A DNA stretch of 64,000 nt, from NCBI GenBank assembly GCA_964243295.1, contig CAXTEJ010000014.1, positions 1 to 64,000 on the forward strand, given 5' to 3'. A program made the translations under genes and the position numbers. This document shows positions 6,758 through 14,367 of the stretch, piece after piece. The DNA comes from CAXTEJ01 sp964243295. Its GTDB lineage: Bacteria; Actinomycetota; Actinomycetes; Actinomycetales; Angustibacteraceae. Every line of letters begins with the position of its first letter. The stretch's first letter is position 1. The notes under the pieces are model-generated. The model saw nothing but the letters and a program-made list of their open reading frames with translations, did not search any database and was not told the origin of the DNA.

Positions 6758-7191
6758 TGACCCGCCGACCCGGCGTCAACGCCACCTCCGGGCCGTCCAG
6801 TCGAGCGCTCACCGGAGGACCGAAGGCACGCGAGCCGCATCACCTTTCTGCGGCCGTGACCGAGCCTGCGCCGGGTCGGCACCCCCAAGCACGAAGCCCC
6901 CATGAGCGCGGTGGGCCCCCTTTTTGGAAAACGTGGATGGGGGGTGACGCCTACACCGGAGGTGCGAGGCGAGCGACCGGGTGGGGCCCCCTCTCCCAGG
7001 GGGGTCAAGTCCCCTGCACCTCCGGTGTAGGCGACTTTCACACACAGAGTCCCGCCGGGTGGGGGGCCTACCCCGATGGTCACGGCGCCGAACCGTCGGA
7101 AAGGTGCTTCGCAGTCCAGACACCTGAATTCATCTCGTGCGCGCGCGCGAGGGCCACACGAGTCAGACCGGCACATCACAAGGAGGAACGC
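6758..7191. other. Gene-free region with 18-bp perfect inverted repeat (candidate packaging/regulatory site)
   Basis: A 434-bp gap in an otherwise gapless operon. CGCCTACACCGGAGGTGC at 6948-6965 is repeated exactly in inverse at 7016-7033, with 50 bp between that contains GGGGCCCCCTCTCCC and AGGGGGG. On the left, runs CCCCCTTTTTGG and GGATGGGGGG flank the arm. One frame is open across the gap, but its translation is low-complexity and the credible gene in that frame starts at 7192. Poly-G/C runs with a large dyad next to tail genes suggest a cos/pac-like site or a strong regulatory stem-loop. Confidence 0.5.
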
Positions 7192-7416
7192 ATGACGAAC
7201 GACAACAAGTTGCAGGAGGCCGTCGACCGGCTCCTGCCCGCGATCCAAGCGGTGGGTGACCCCGGCCGCCCGATTCTCGCCGAGGTGCTGCAGATGTCGG
7301 CAGAGCGGGCGATGGATTCCGAGGACGACGGTGGTCTGACGGTCGCCGCCGTGCTCTACAGCTTGCGCGACGTCGTCCTGGCCGTGCACGAGCTGGTGGG
7401 TGAGCACAGTGGCTGA
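7192..7416 (+). CDS. Hypothetical protein upstream of tape measure, 74 aa
   Basis: ATG 7192 is preceded by AAGGAGG at 7180-7186, the strongest ribosome site in the element. The product is acidic and helical (NKLQEAVDRLLPAIQAV, then MSAERAMDSEDDGG and a final helix ending AVHELVGEHSG). The position just before the tape measure is where tailed phages place their tail assembly chaperones, but the sequence has no chaperone signature or visible slippery site. Its end overlaps the start of the tape measure gene. Confidence 0.65.
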   Translation: MTNDNKLQEAVDRLLPAIQAVGDPGRPILAEVLQMSAERAMDSEDDGGLTVAAVLYSLRDVVLAVHELVGEHSG

Positions 7417-10321
7417 CCGCAGCGTGACCGTGAGGTTGAACGCGGACGTAACCGGGATTCAGGCCGGGATGGCGAAGGCCAGGCTCGCCACCCAGGACTT
7501 CGCGAAGGCGACTGAGAAGTCGGCGACCAAGCACAAGGCCGACTGGGACAAGATCGGGAAGGCGTCGCTGGTCACCGGTGGCGCCATCGCTGCGGTCGGT
7601 GTCGCCGGCATCAAGGCGTTCGCCGACTTCGACAAGTCGATGTCGCGCGCCCAGGCGGGCACGATGGCGACCGGGGCGAGCCTCAAGGCGCTGCGAGACG
7701 CCGCGATCGACGCCGGCGCGAAGACGCAGTTCTCCGCAACCGAGGCTGCCGACGCCATCACGGCCATGGGCAAGGCAGGCGTCTCGACCAAGGACATCCT
7801 CGGCGGTGGCCTGTCCGGTGCCCTGTCCCTGGCCGCGGCAGGTGAGCTCGACGTCAGCCAGGCAGCCGAGATCGCCGCCACAGCGATGACCCAGTTCGGG
7901 TTGGCCGGCAAGGAACTGCCGCACGTCGCGGACCTCCTCGCCGCTGGCGCTGGGAAGGCCCAGGGGTCGGTCGCTGACCTAGCGGGTGCCCTCAAGTACG
8001 TGGGCCCCGTCTCGCACGGGCTTGGCGTCTCCCTCGAGGAGACCACGGGCGTGCTGGCCGAGTTCGCGTCGCAGGGCATCATCGGCGAGCAGGCCGGCAC
8101 GTCGCTGCGCGGGATGATGCTGGCCCTCACGTCGCCGTCGAAGGCCGCGGCGAAGGAGATGGACGCCCTCGGCATCAACGTCTACGACGCGTCCGGGCAC
8201 TTCGTCGGCATGGACGGCGCCGCCGGTGAGCTGCAGAGCAAGCTCGGCGGCCTGGACGAGGCCAGTCGGAACGCCGCTCTGGGTGTGCTGTTCGGGAACG
8301 AGCAGATCACGGCCGCCCGGGTGCTGTACGACGGTGGCGCGAAGTCCGTGCAGGACTGGACCAAGAAGGTCAACGACACTGGATTCGCTGCCCGCCAGGC
8401 CGCGATGCTCACGAACAACCTGAGCGGCGACCTTGAGCGGCTCGGTGGCTCGCTGAACAAGGTGCTGGTCGAGAACGGTTCGGCGGCCAACGGTGCGTTG
8501 CGAAGCCTGACCAAGACCACTGACGACCTCGTCAAGTCCTTCGGCGAGCTGCCCGGTCCAGTGCAGGCCGGACTGGTCAAGGTAGGCGCCGCGGGTGCGG
8601 CGGCGCTGCTGACTGGCGGCGCGATCATGGTCCTGATCCCGAAGGTCGTGGCCGCGAAGGCGGCGTTCGCCGAGCTCGGCGTCACCTCGGGGAAGGTGTC
8701 GGGCGGGCTCAGCAGCCTCGGCAAGGGCGCTGGTGTCGCTGCGCTCGCGTTCGCTGGCCTCGAGGGCATCAACTTCCTCGAGCACATGAATGACTACTCG
8801 GGCGACACCGACAAGCTCACGACGTCTATGCGCAACCTCGGAACCGAGGTCATGACGACGGGGCTCCTCGCCGGGGGCGGGAAGGGCCTCGGCGACTTCC
8901 GGCTCCAGTCCGAGAAGCTGTTCAACCCTTCCGTCCTGGACCGCGGCGACAAGTTCAACAAGTACATCGAAAACAGCCTCGGGATCCTCCCCCTCCTTGG
9001 CAGCGCGACCGAGAACGCGACCGACGCGATCGGCAAGTACGACCAGTCCCTGGCCAGCCTCGCCAGCGGCGGCAGTGGGGACCAGGCGGCCGCGATGTTC
9101 GAGGTCTTGTCCGGCATCCTCGTCAAGGACGGCGCGTCGGCGAAGGAGGCTGCGGACAAGTTCCCCGCCTACTCCCAGGCCATCGCCGAGGCCGCGTCCC
9201 AGCAGAAGGCCGCAGCGGTCGGCGGCGACGTCTTCGCCGAGACGCAGCGGCGGGTCACCGCGAGCACTGAGAAGGCCGTCGTCGTGACGAAGGAGGCCGC
9301 TGACGCCGCCGACAAGTGGCGGACCTCCCTGATGGACCTCGACGGGGCGTTCGTCGACCCTCTTGACGCCTACACGACGCTGCTCGACGAGAAGAACAAG
9401 GCCGAGCAGGCGACAGCGCAGGCGACCGCTGACGCGACGAAGTCCGGCAAGGACTCGTGGGAGGACTACGCCGAGCAGGTCGACGTGCCGATGAGCGAGT
9501 ACCTCAGGAGCCTCGAGAAGCAGGTCGCCGCTCAGTCGGACTGGGAGACGAACATGCTGCGGCTGTCGTCGCGGGTGTCTCAGGGCACCCTCGACGAGCT
9601 GGCGAAGATGGGCCCCGCGGGTGCCCCGCTGGTCGCGCAGCTGGTCACAGCATCGGACGGCGAGCTCAAGAAGATGGAGAAGTTGTTCCGGGCCCGCTCG
9701 GACAACGCGACCGGTGCTATCGCCGACAACCTGATCGCCGCTGGCCCCGTCCTAACTGCCTTGGCGGCGAAGGCGGGGCAGAAGACTGCCGACGGGTACG
9801 CCCGCAAGCTGGCGGCTGGCACCGCCACGGTCGCTGAGATCGTCAAGAAGTACGGCCTCGTCATTGACGAGTACGTACCGGAGGCCAAGACCACCCGTTT
9901 TGGCACCCCTGGCATCGACAATTCCATCGAACACGTCAAGAAGCTGCGTGACGCCATCCTCGACATCAAGGACCGGAAGGTCACCGTCTCGGTCGCGACG
10001 ATGCAGGGGACTCTCAACAAGATCCAGGCCGGCGGCACCGGTCGGGGAGTGGCCACCGGCGGTTACATCGCCGGTCCCGGCGGGCCGACGTCCGACGACA
10101 TCCCCGCGTGGCTGTCCAACGGTGAGTACGTCGTGAAGGCGTCGTCGGTGGCGAAGTACGGCACGACCATGCTCGACATGCTCAACGCCGGCGCCTACGC
10201 CGCAGGTGGCCGCGTCTCGCGCAACAACGCCGCGGCCCTCGCTACCGCACGCACACCTCTCACCCCTGCTGGGCGCCTTCAGCGCGTCAGCTTCCGCCAC
10301 CTGATCGGAGCCACGGCATGA
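7409..10321 (+). CDS. Phage tail tape measure protein (TP901 family)
   Basis: A 970-residue protein that in siphophages sets tail length and passes into the cell envelope at infection. The N-terminus DRSVTVRLNADVTGIQAGM and the region to about residue 330 (FDKSMSRAQAG, TQFSATEAADAITAMGKAG, EQAGTSLRGMMLAL) match the TP901/PhageMin_Tail core domain. A hydrophobic stretch follows around 390-420 (VGAAGAAALLTGGAIMVLI). The C-terminus GGYIAGPGGPTSDDIPAWLSNGEYVV, near residue 880-905, is the standard end of actinophage tape measures, so the gene appears complete. GTG 7409 was chosen over GTG 7400 because family members start with x-A-D-R-S. It overlaps the next gene by ATGA. No other virion gene is present. 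Confidence 0.93.
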   Translation: MADRSVTVRLNADVTGIQAGMAKARLATQDFAKATEKSATKHKADWDKIGKASLVTGGAIAAVGVAGIKAFADFDKSMSRAQAGTMATGASLKALRDAAIDAGAKTQFSATEAADAITAMGKAGVSTKDILGGGLSGALSLAAAGELDVSQAAEIAATAMTQFGLAGKELPHVADLLAAGAGKAQGSVADLAGALKYVGPVSHGLGVSLEETTGVLAEFASQGIIGEQAGTSLRGMMLALTSPSKAAAKEMDALGINVYDASGHFVGMDGAAGELQSKLGGLDEASRNAALGVLFGNEQITAARVLYDGGAKSVQDWTKKVNDTGFAARQAAMLTNNLSGDLERLGGSLNKVLVENGSAANGALRSLTKTTDDLVKSFGELPGPVQAGLVKVGAAGAAALLTGGAIMVLIPKVVAAKAAFAELGVTSGKVSGGLSSLGKGAGVAALAFAGLEGINFLEHMNDYSGDTDKLTTSMRNLGTEVMTTGLLAGGGKGLGDFRLQSEKLFNPSVLDRGDKFNKYIENSLGILPLLGSATENATDAIGKYDQSLASLASGGSGDQAAAMFEVLSGILVKDGASAKEAADKFPAYSQAIAEAASQQKAAAVGGDVFAETQRRVTASTEKAVVVTKEAADAADKWRTSLMDLDGAFVDPLDAYTTLLDEKNKAEQATAQATADATKSGKDSWEDYAEQVDVPMSEYLRSLEKQVAAQSDWETNMLRLSSRVSQGTLDELAKMGPAGAPLVAQLVTASDGELKKMEKLFRARSDNATGAIADNLIAAGPVLTALAAKAGQKTADGYARKLAAGTATVAEIVKKYGLVIDEYVPEAKTTRFGTPGIDNSIEHVKKLRDAILDIKDRKVTVSVATMQGTLNKIQAGGTGRGVATGGYIAGPGGPTSDDIPAWLSNGEYVVKASSVAKYGTTMLDMLNAGAYAAGGRVSRNNAAALATARTPLTPAGRLQRVSFRHLIGATA

Positions 10322-11217
10322 CCCTCATCGCGTTCCACACCACCAAGACCAGCGCAGACGTCTTGACCGACACGTGGGCTTATCTCAACGACGCCAGCCA
10401 GATCGCCCGCTCGAGCAAGACCTACCCGATCCAGCACCTCAACGCCGTCTACATGACGCAGGGCGACTGCACCTTCGGAGGCCGCGCCGGGCTGGTCTTC
10501 GACGGCCTGGCCCGACTCAGCGAGTCCTTCGACGCGCTCGTAGAGGCGGCACCGGCCAACCTCGGCCACGCCTGGATGAGCGTGAAGATGGACCACCCAG
10601 GATTCAAGCCATTCAAGTCGGCCGTCTTCCTGGTCGGCTACTCCACGGGCGCCGAGTCCTTCCAGGCGTGGGAGATGGCGTCAGCAGAGGGCTTCGCGCC
10701 GCGGCAGATCGTCGGCACCTTCGCCATGCCCAGCCCGCTAGACGCTCGCCCTGGCGACGCCGAGGCGGACTCCCTGATCGCCTCGTACAGCAGGCTTGGG
10801 GGCGGCCCCGGCGAAGAGAGCGCCGAAGACGCGGCGGCGATGGCCGAGTTCTGCGACGCCTTGGACCTGTGGCGGTCGCTGCCGCCGCTGGCACGACCGA
10901 ACACGGAGAAGGACTGGGTCGACCTGGCCCGACGTGTCCGCCAGCAGCGAGCCCTCATCGACATCCGAACCGGCCTGAAGGTCTTCGTCGCCGGCGAGCT
11001 GCACCTAACGAAGCTGCAGCGCGGGCAGGTCACCACGCGCACCGTCCACAGCTTCAACGATCAGGGTGAGGAGCTGGCCCAGATGGTCGCCGGTACCATG
11101 CACCCCATCGCCCTCGCCCTGCCGTGCCTGTGCGGCTCAGGCGAGCGGTTCAAGGACTGCTGCTCAGCGCGCTTCAGCAAGCAGGGGTGGCTCAGCACCA
11201 CCCTCGTCAACCGATAG
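10318..11217 (+). CDS. Ntn-hydrolase (proteasome-beta-like) N-terminal domain fused to C-terminal SEC-C motif
   Basis: A 299-residue protein starting in an ATGA overlap with the tape measure gene. If Met1 is removed, Thr becomes residue 1, with Asp17 in LTDTWAY and Lys33 in SSKTYPI. These are the same positions as the Thr1/Asp17/Lys33 catalytic set of proteasome beta subunits, and AVYMTQGDCTFG resembles the later strand and loop. The C-terminus carries CLCGSGERFKDCC (Cys270, 272, 281, 282), a SEC-C zinc-binding motif. The middle (residues 130-240) is helical and unassigned. I infer an N-terminal-nucleophile hydrolase or its inactive relative, possibly processing or chaperoning the tape measure. 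The SEC-C call is firm; the hydrolase call rests on spacing and strand pattern. Confidence 0.7.
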   Translation: MTLIAFHTTKTSADVLTDTWAYLNDASQIARSSKTYPIQHLNAVYMTQGDCTFGGRAGLVFDGLARLSESFDALVEAAPANLGHAWMSVKMDHPGFKPFKSAVFLVGYSTGAESFQAWEMASAEGFAPRQIVGTFAMPSPLDARPGDAEADSLIASYSRLGGGPGEESAEDAAAMAEFCDALDLWRSLPPLARPNTEKDWVDLARRVRQQRALIDIRTGLKVFVAGELHLTKLQRGQVTTRTVHSFNDQGEELAQMVAGTMHPIALALPCLCGSGERFKDCCSARFSKQGWLSTTLVNR

Positions 11218-11224
11218 CACCGCC

Positions 11225-11267
11225 GACAGCGCCCCACCTGCTCCGGGATGGCAGGTGGGGCGCTGTC
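11225..11267. terminator. 17-bp perfect stem-loop after the tape-measure operon
   Basis: GACAGCGCCCCACCTGC at 11225-11241 pairs fully with its reverse complement at 11251-11267 around a 9-nt loop. It starts 8 bp after the stop of the SEC-C gene. It separates the late-type operon from the cargo genes. Confidence 0.85.
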
Positions 11268-11376
11268 CGGTGTCATGACACCGGCAGGCACCTTCCCAAC
11301 AATCGGCCGCTCTGCTTGGCCTGTGTCAAAATGCGCCGCTACGAGACATCGGGTGGAGCGAAGGGCGGCGGCATCG

Positions 11377-11862
11377 GTGCTACCGGAGCTAGACGCCGAC
11401 GGTCGGCTGCCACCTGGTCGCCATCGAGGCACCCTCGCCGACCTGAGGGCGCGATTCGTCGACGGCGCTCCCTTCGAGGCGGAGCGGTCGGTTGTCTTCG
11501 CGGCCCTCGAGCTGTGGGCCAGGCGGGTGTGGGCCGCCTTCCCAGAGGCGAGGCTCTGGGTGGATGGTGGGTTTGTGACCCGCAAGGACTGGGCTGCGCC
11601 TCGAGACGTCGACGTAGCCTTCATCGTCAAGGTGGGCGATGTGATGTCGGTGCCTGATGCCACCCTGGCCTCCCTCGTGACCGACCACCTGCCGGACGGC
11701 ACGAGAGTCCAACCGATGGGCGGCCTAGTCGACGGCTTCATGGCCTTTCGAGGACCCACCGATATTCCGTTCTGGGATCAACAGTGGTCAAAGGTCCTTG
11801 ATGAGCACCGCAACGAGCTGTCCGGAGTGCGGAAGGGTTACGTGGAGGTGATGCCTGAATGA
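11377..11862 (+). CDS. Nucleotidyltransferase-like protein (DUF6932-like)
   Basis: A 161-residue protein with a minimal nucleotidyltransferase signature: LWVDGGFVTRK (Gly64, Gly65) and, 12 residues later, D77-V-D79 in PRDVDVAF. This matches the G-S/G...D-x-D metal site of the polymerase-beta fold. The N-terminus LPELDADGRLPPGRH resembles the start of DUF6932 proteins. GTG 11377 was chosen because AAGGGCGG lies 8-15 nt upstream and the homologous N-terminus begins there. It overlaps the following gene by ATGA, giving a two-gene unit. Such nucleotidyltransferases occur as toxins, antitoxins or RNA modifiers; which applies here is unknown. Confidence 0.72.
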   Translation: MLPELDADGRLPPGRHRGTLADLRARFVDGAPFEAERSVVFAALELWARRVWAAFPEARLWVDGGFVTRKDWAAPRDVDVAFIVKVGDVMSVPDATLASLVTDHLPDGTRVQPMGGLVDGFMAFRGPTDIPFWDQQWSKVLDEHRNELSGVRKGYVEVMPE

Positions 11863-12821
11863 GCGACGATGCGGATGCCTCCATGGCGGCGCTGCGCGAG
11901 GCGTGGTTGACCTCCACAGGGGACGCAAGGTTGGACCGCTGGAAGCGTCAGTCTCTCGAGATGGCAGTCAATGAGCAGCCAGCTTCGGCTATGACGCTTG
12001 CCCAGCTCAAGGCGGAAGGTCGGACGGAGCTCGACCTGCATCTTCGAGGGGCTTCAGTTGTCGGGCATGAAACACCCGCGCTCGGCTTTGGTCGCTTCAT
12101 CGCCCGCACTTCCCTTGCCGTCAAGGAGGTCGCTAAGTCGGTGGCGGGCATCCGCCGCCTCGCCGCGCAACTTCAGATTCTCGCTCCTGCCCCCGGTTCT
12201 GTCCGGGTGGTCTTCCGTTCGCCGCAGCGCCAGGAAGCGCAGTCCGCGCTTCCTGGCACCGGGACCGACTCACTAGAGGCCATTGCGTTGCGTCGACTGG
12301 TCGCCTTGATGCTGCAAGCGGAGAGGACGGACGTCGAGAACTCGCCAATCGAGGCGACCCTGTATGGCTTGAGCGGAGACGCGCGAAGGTCAGTTCGCTC
12401 GCTCGCGCGATCTGTGGCAGACGCGCATTGGAGCCTCACAGGCGAGCTGCGTCGCGGGGATGGGTCCTTGACGCCAATTCAAGTCACTCCCGCCGGCGCG
12501 ATGAGGCTGGCCGACGCGGCGGCTGTGAAGTACGCGGAAGTTGAGCACAATCATGTGTTGAGAGGTGTTGTCGACGGCTGGGTGTGGTCGGAAGCCACAA
12601 TGACCTTCATTCCAGAAGAAGGTCGACGCTTCCGCGCGAGCGTCGCGGAGCAAATGCATGCCGCCGTTGCACATGCCAACGACGATCCGCGACCAAGGGT
12701 CCGAGCCGTATTCACTGTCGTCCGAACATTTCCGCCAGGTGAGTTCAGTTCAGTGCAACTCAGTTATGAACTCACGTCAATATCAACGACCGACGTTGAC
12801 ATGGAGCTTCCCCTAAGCTAG
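11859..12821 (+). CDS. Hypothetical protein, partner of the nucleotidyltransferase, 320 aa
   Basis: Starts in an ATGA overlap with the nucleotidyltransferase gene, so the two are translated together. I do not recognise the family. Residues 70-150 include a basic segment (FGRFIARTSLAVKEVAKSV, later VRVVFRSPQRQE). Residues 150-200 are helical. The end (VLRGVVDGWVWSEATMTFI, then a strand-rich stretch to the C-terminus) looks like a small beta-barrel. The DNA from about 12530 onward is clearly richer in A and T than the rest of the window, suggesting recent acquisition. A regulator, immunity partner or effector role is possible but unsupported by motif. Confidence 0.65.
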   Translation: MSDDADASMAALREAWLTSTGDARLDRWKRQSLEMAVNEQPASAMTLAQLKAEGRTELDLHLRGASVVGHETPALGFGRFIARTSLAVKEVAKSVAGIRRLAAQLQILAPAPGSVRVVFRSPQRQEAQSALPGTGTDSLEAIALRRLVALMLQAERTDVENSPIEATLYGLSGDARRSVRSLARSVADAHWSLTGELRRGDGSLTPIQVTPAGAMRLADAAAVKYAEVEHNHVLRGVVDGWVWSEATMTFIPEEGRRFRASVAEQMHAAVAHANDDPRPRVRAVFTVVRTFPPGEFSSVQLSYELTSISTTDVDMELPLS

Positions 12822-13013
12822 TGCCGTCGGTGCCGACGCAGGGTTCTCACGGCCGTCGAGGCTAGTGACGGTGGCCGGGCGGGGGACTGAGGCGTTTGCC
12901 TCAGTCGCCAAATCCCGGGAGACCGTCTTCTGGTCGACCCCAACGATCGGGGCAATCGCCCGGGTCGACATGCCTTCACCGGCCAGGTAGCCCACCAGCG
13001 CCTCTGCCGACAC
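12813..13013 (-). pseudogene. Truncated ParB-like/HTH regulator, C-terminal part
   Basis: Sixty-six residues reading SAEALVGYLAGEGMSTRAIAPIVGVDQKTVSRDL, a helix-turn-helix, then the tail VTSLDGRENP. This combination is the C-terminal half of longer regulators in actinobacterial plasmids and phages, where the motif ends with a G-x-D-G tail. Upstream in frame a stop codon follows within about 50 nt, and the preceding sequence carries related coding only in another frame. I therefore read this as a decayed or frameshifted gene. Its 3' end overlaps the convergent cargo gene by nine bases. It could instead be a short stand-alone HTH protein. Confidence 0.5.
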
Positions 13014-13131
13014 GCTCAGTGGCGGTTCACGCCTCCACCGCCTCGCACACCTTCACCAGCGCGTCGTTCAAGCCCTCGACCGGCTCCGTCGCGGTGACTT
13101 CGGCGACGCCTGACACCCTGCGTCCGGCGAC

Positions 13132-13170
13132 GACGCGCCCCCGCCTGATTGGTGCAGGCGGGGCGCTGTC
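13132..13170 (-). terminator. Stem-loop after the leftward right-end operon
   Basis: GACGCGCCCCCGCCTG pairs with CAGGCGGGGCGCTGTC apart from one extra C and one mismatch, around ATTGGTG. It lies 14 bp beyond the stop of the 13184-13663 gene. It shares its GGGGCGCTGTC arm with the stem-loop at 11225-11267. Confidence 0.7.
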
Positions 13171-13183
13171 GTGTTGGCCTGGG

Positions 13184-13663
13184 CTAGCGCTCCAGATGCG
13201 GCAGCGGGTGCAGCATCTCGGCCTCGTCGGCCATCCGAACGAGCGCCGCAGCGATGCTCCGGGCGATCGGTGGTGTGACGAACAGCCGCTTCGCCTCGCC
13301 GGCTTCGTCGTCAGGCTGGACGCCGACCGCCGTCAGGGCCAGCTCAACGTAGGTCGGCTGGCCGCTGCGGTAGACATCGTCCGGGTAGACCCCGTTGAGG
13401 TAGCTGGCAACTAGGTGACCCCACAGGTGAGCCTCGTCCCCGGCGGCGTCGACCAGGTCTGCCGTCAGGATTGCCGAGGTGGTGCAGTAGGCGCCGTGCT
13501 CGGCGACAGGGGTGTCGGGCAGGTCCTGCTGGCAGAACCACGCGCATCGGCCGTACATCGTCAGTGTGCCGTCCCGCTTGTCCCGCCGCCGGCCGGCCTC
13601 GTAGCTCTCTCCGACGGGAGTCTCGGCCATGGGCAGCGGGAACAACGGCCTGGTGGCGCTCAC
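13184..13663 (-). CDS. Hypothetical protein, 159 aa, actinophage type
   Basis: An acidic protein with two Cys (GRCAWFCQQDLP) and a conserved-looking C-terminal half: YLNGVYPDDVYRSGQPTYVELALTAVGV then LFVTPPIARSIAAALVRMADEAE. This resembles small proteins of actinobacterial phages and plasmids, including DUF6907-like ones, in which a Cys-containing N-terminus is followed by a beta-strand and an A-R-x-L-A-x-A-L-x-x-A-A helix. Function unknown. It overlaps the upstream gene by four bases (13660-13663). Confidence 0.7.
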   Translation of the reverse strand: MSATRPLFPLPMAETPVGESYEAGRRRDKRDGTLTMYGRCAWFCQQDLPDTPVAEHGAYCTTSAILTADLVDAAGDEAHLWGHLVASYLNGVYPDDVYRSGQPTYVELALTAVGVQPDDEAGEAKRLFVTPPIARSIAAALVRMADEAEMLHPLPHLER

Positions 13664-13959
13664 AGTGCCTCTGCCCGGTCGATCCCGTCCACGATGATCT
13701 GCAGCGCGGCGATCGCGCGTCGCATCGCTCGCACGTCCTCACGGAGAGGCGCGTCGACCTGCACTAGGTCGTAGTCCTCGCCGTCGACGTCCAGGGTGAC
13801 GAGGATGTGGCTGGCGCTCGCGTACTTGCCCAGGGCCGCGTCGTTGCCGCCGAGCTTGAGCTCGACGGCGAGGTTCGGGTTGGTCTTGAAGTGCGCGCTG
13901 CGGTCGTGGTCCTCGGCCTCGTAGCGGAACTGGCACTGCTCGATGCTCAGAGTGGTCAT
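13660..13959 (-). CDS. Hypothetical protein, 99 aa
   Basis: First gene of a leftward two-gene operon. Predicted beta-strands (HILVTLDVDGEDYDLVQVD) precede a C-terminal helix (REDVRAMRRAIAALQIIVDGI). No known domain. It starts divergently from the AlpA-like gene, and the intervening 100 bp hold two CTTGAC-TGT-GTCAAG palindromes. It is probably repressed or activated through them. Confidence 0.65.
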   Translation of the reverse strand: MTTLSIEQCQFRYEAEDHDRSAHFKTNPNLAVELKLGGNDAALGKYASASHILVTLDVDGEDYDLVQVDAPLREDVRAMRRAIAALQIIVDGIDRAEAL

Positions 13960-13995
13960 GGTGAGGACTCCATCTCGGTGCGTTTATGGGCCTGG

Positions 13996-14047
13996 GCCCT
14001 TGACTGTGTCAAGGGCTATGTGACACCAAGGGCTTGACTGTGTCAAG
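13996..14047. promoter_or_regulatory. Paired palindromic operators CTTGAC-TGT-GTCAAG
   Basis: The first palindrome has 9-bp perfect arms around TGT (13996-14016). The second has 6-bp arms around the same TGT (14033-14047). Centres are 34 bp apart, about three helical turns. Each contains TTGACT, a good -35 hexamer, on both strands. They sit between the divergent genes starting at 13959 and 14060, as expected for a dimeric repressor switch. Confidence 0.65.
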
Positions 14048-14059
14048 TACCTTGGGCGC

Positions 14060-14248
14060 ATGACACATCACCTCATCGGCCTGACCGAGATCGCCGTACT
14101 GCTCGGGGTCACTCGGCAGCGGGCACATCAACTGGCGTCCAGCGAAGGGTTTCCACCTCCGGCAGCCACCCTCGCGAGCGGACGCGTCTGGGAGACGGAC
14201 GTCGTAGAGGCATGGGCGTCGCGAAGAAGCGGCGGGCCGGTCGCCTAG
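14060..14248 (+). CDS. AlpA/HTH_17-like DNA-binding protein (excisionase candidate)
   Basis: Sixty-two residues: LIGLTEIAVLLGVTRQRAHQLASSEGFPPP, then SGRVWETDVVEAWAS. This is the compact winged-HTH of AlpA/Xis-type proteins, with the F-P-x-P turn and the R-V-W wing. It is the last gene before attR, 120 bp from it, where a recombination directionality factor or the element's master regulator could act. No Shine-Dalgarno is visible, and TTGACT (14034-14039) lies close upstream, so a short or absent leader is likely. Confidence 0.85.
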   Translation: MTHHLIGLTEIAVLLGVTRQRAHQLASSEGFPPPAATLASGRVWETDVVEAWASRRSGGPVA

Positions 14249-14367
14249 TCCGCACCAAGTCCGCAAGACGACCAAGACCAGTCATCGCTAGTCCCCCTGA
14301 ACCAACGCAGGCAACACCCGGCTGAGCACGAGGTGACCCAACGCTGCAGGTCAGAGACCCAACCGGT

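Noticed and set aside
6757..7191. Long in-frame N-terminal extension of the 74-aa gene, possibly a terminase small subunit
   Set aside because: The translation is low-complexity with Pro/Gly/Arg runs, holds the inverted repeat and lacks a terminase motif. A perfect AAGGAGG precedes the internal ATG at 7192.
10318..11217. SEC-C protein as a SecA-related or general zinc protein only
   Set aside because: The SEC-C motif is a widespread small zinc module. The N-terminal pattern and coupling to the tape measure argue for a specific phage-related protein rather than SecA.
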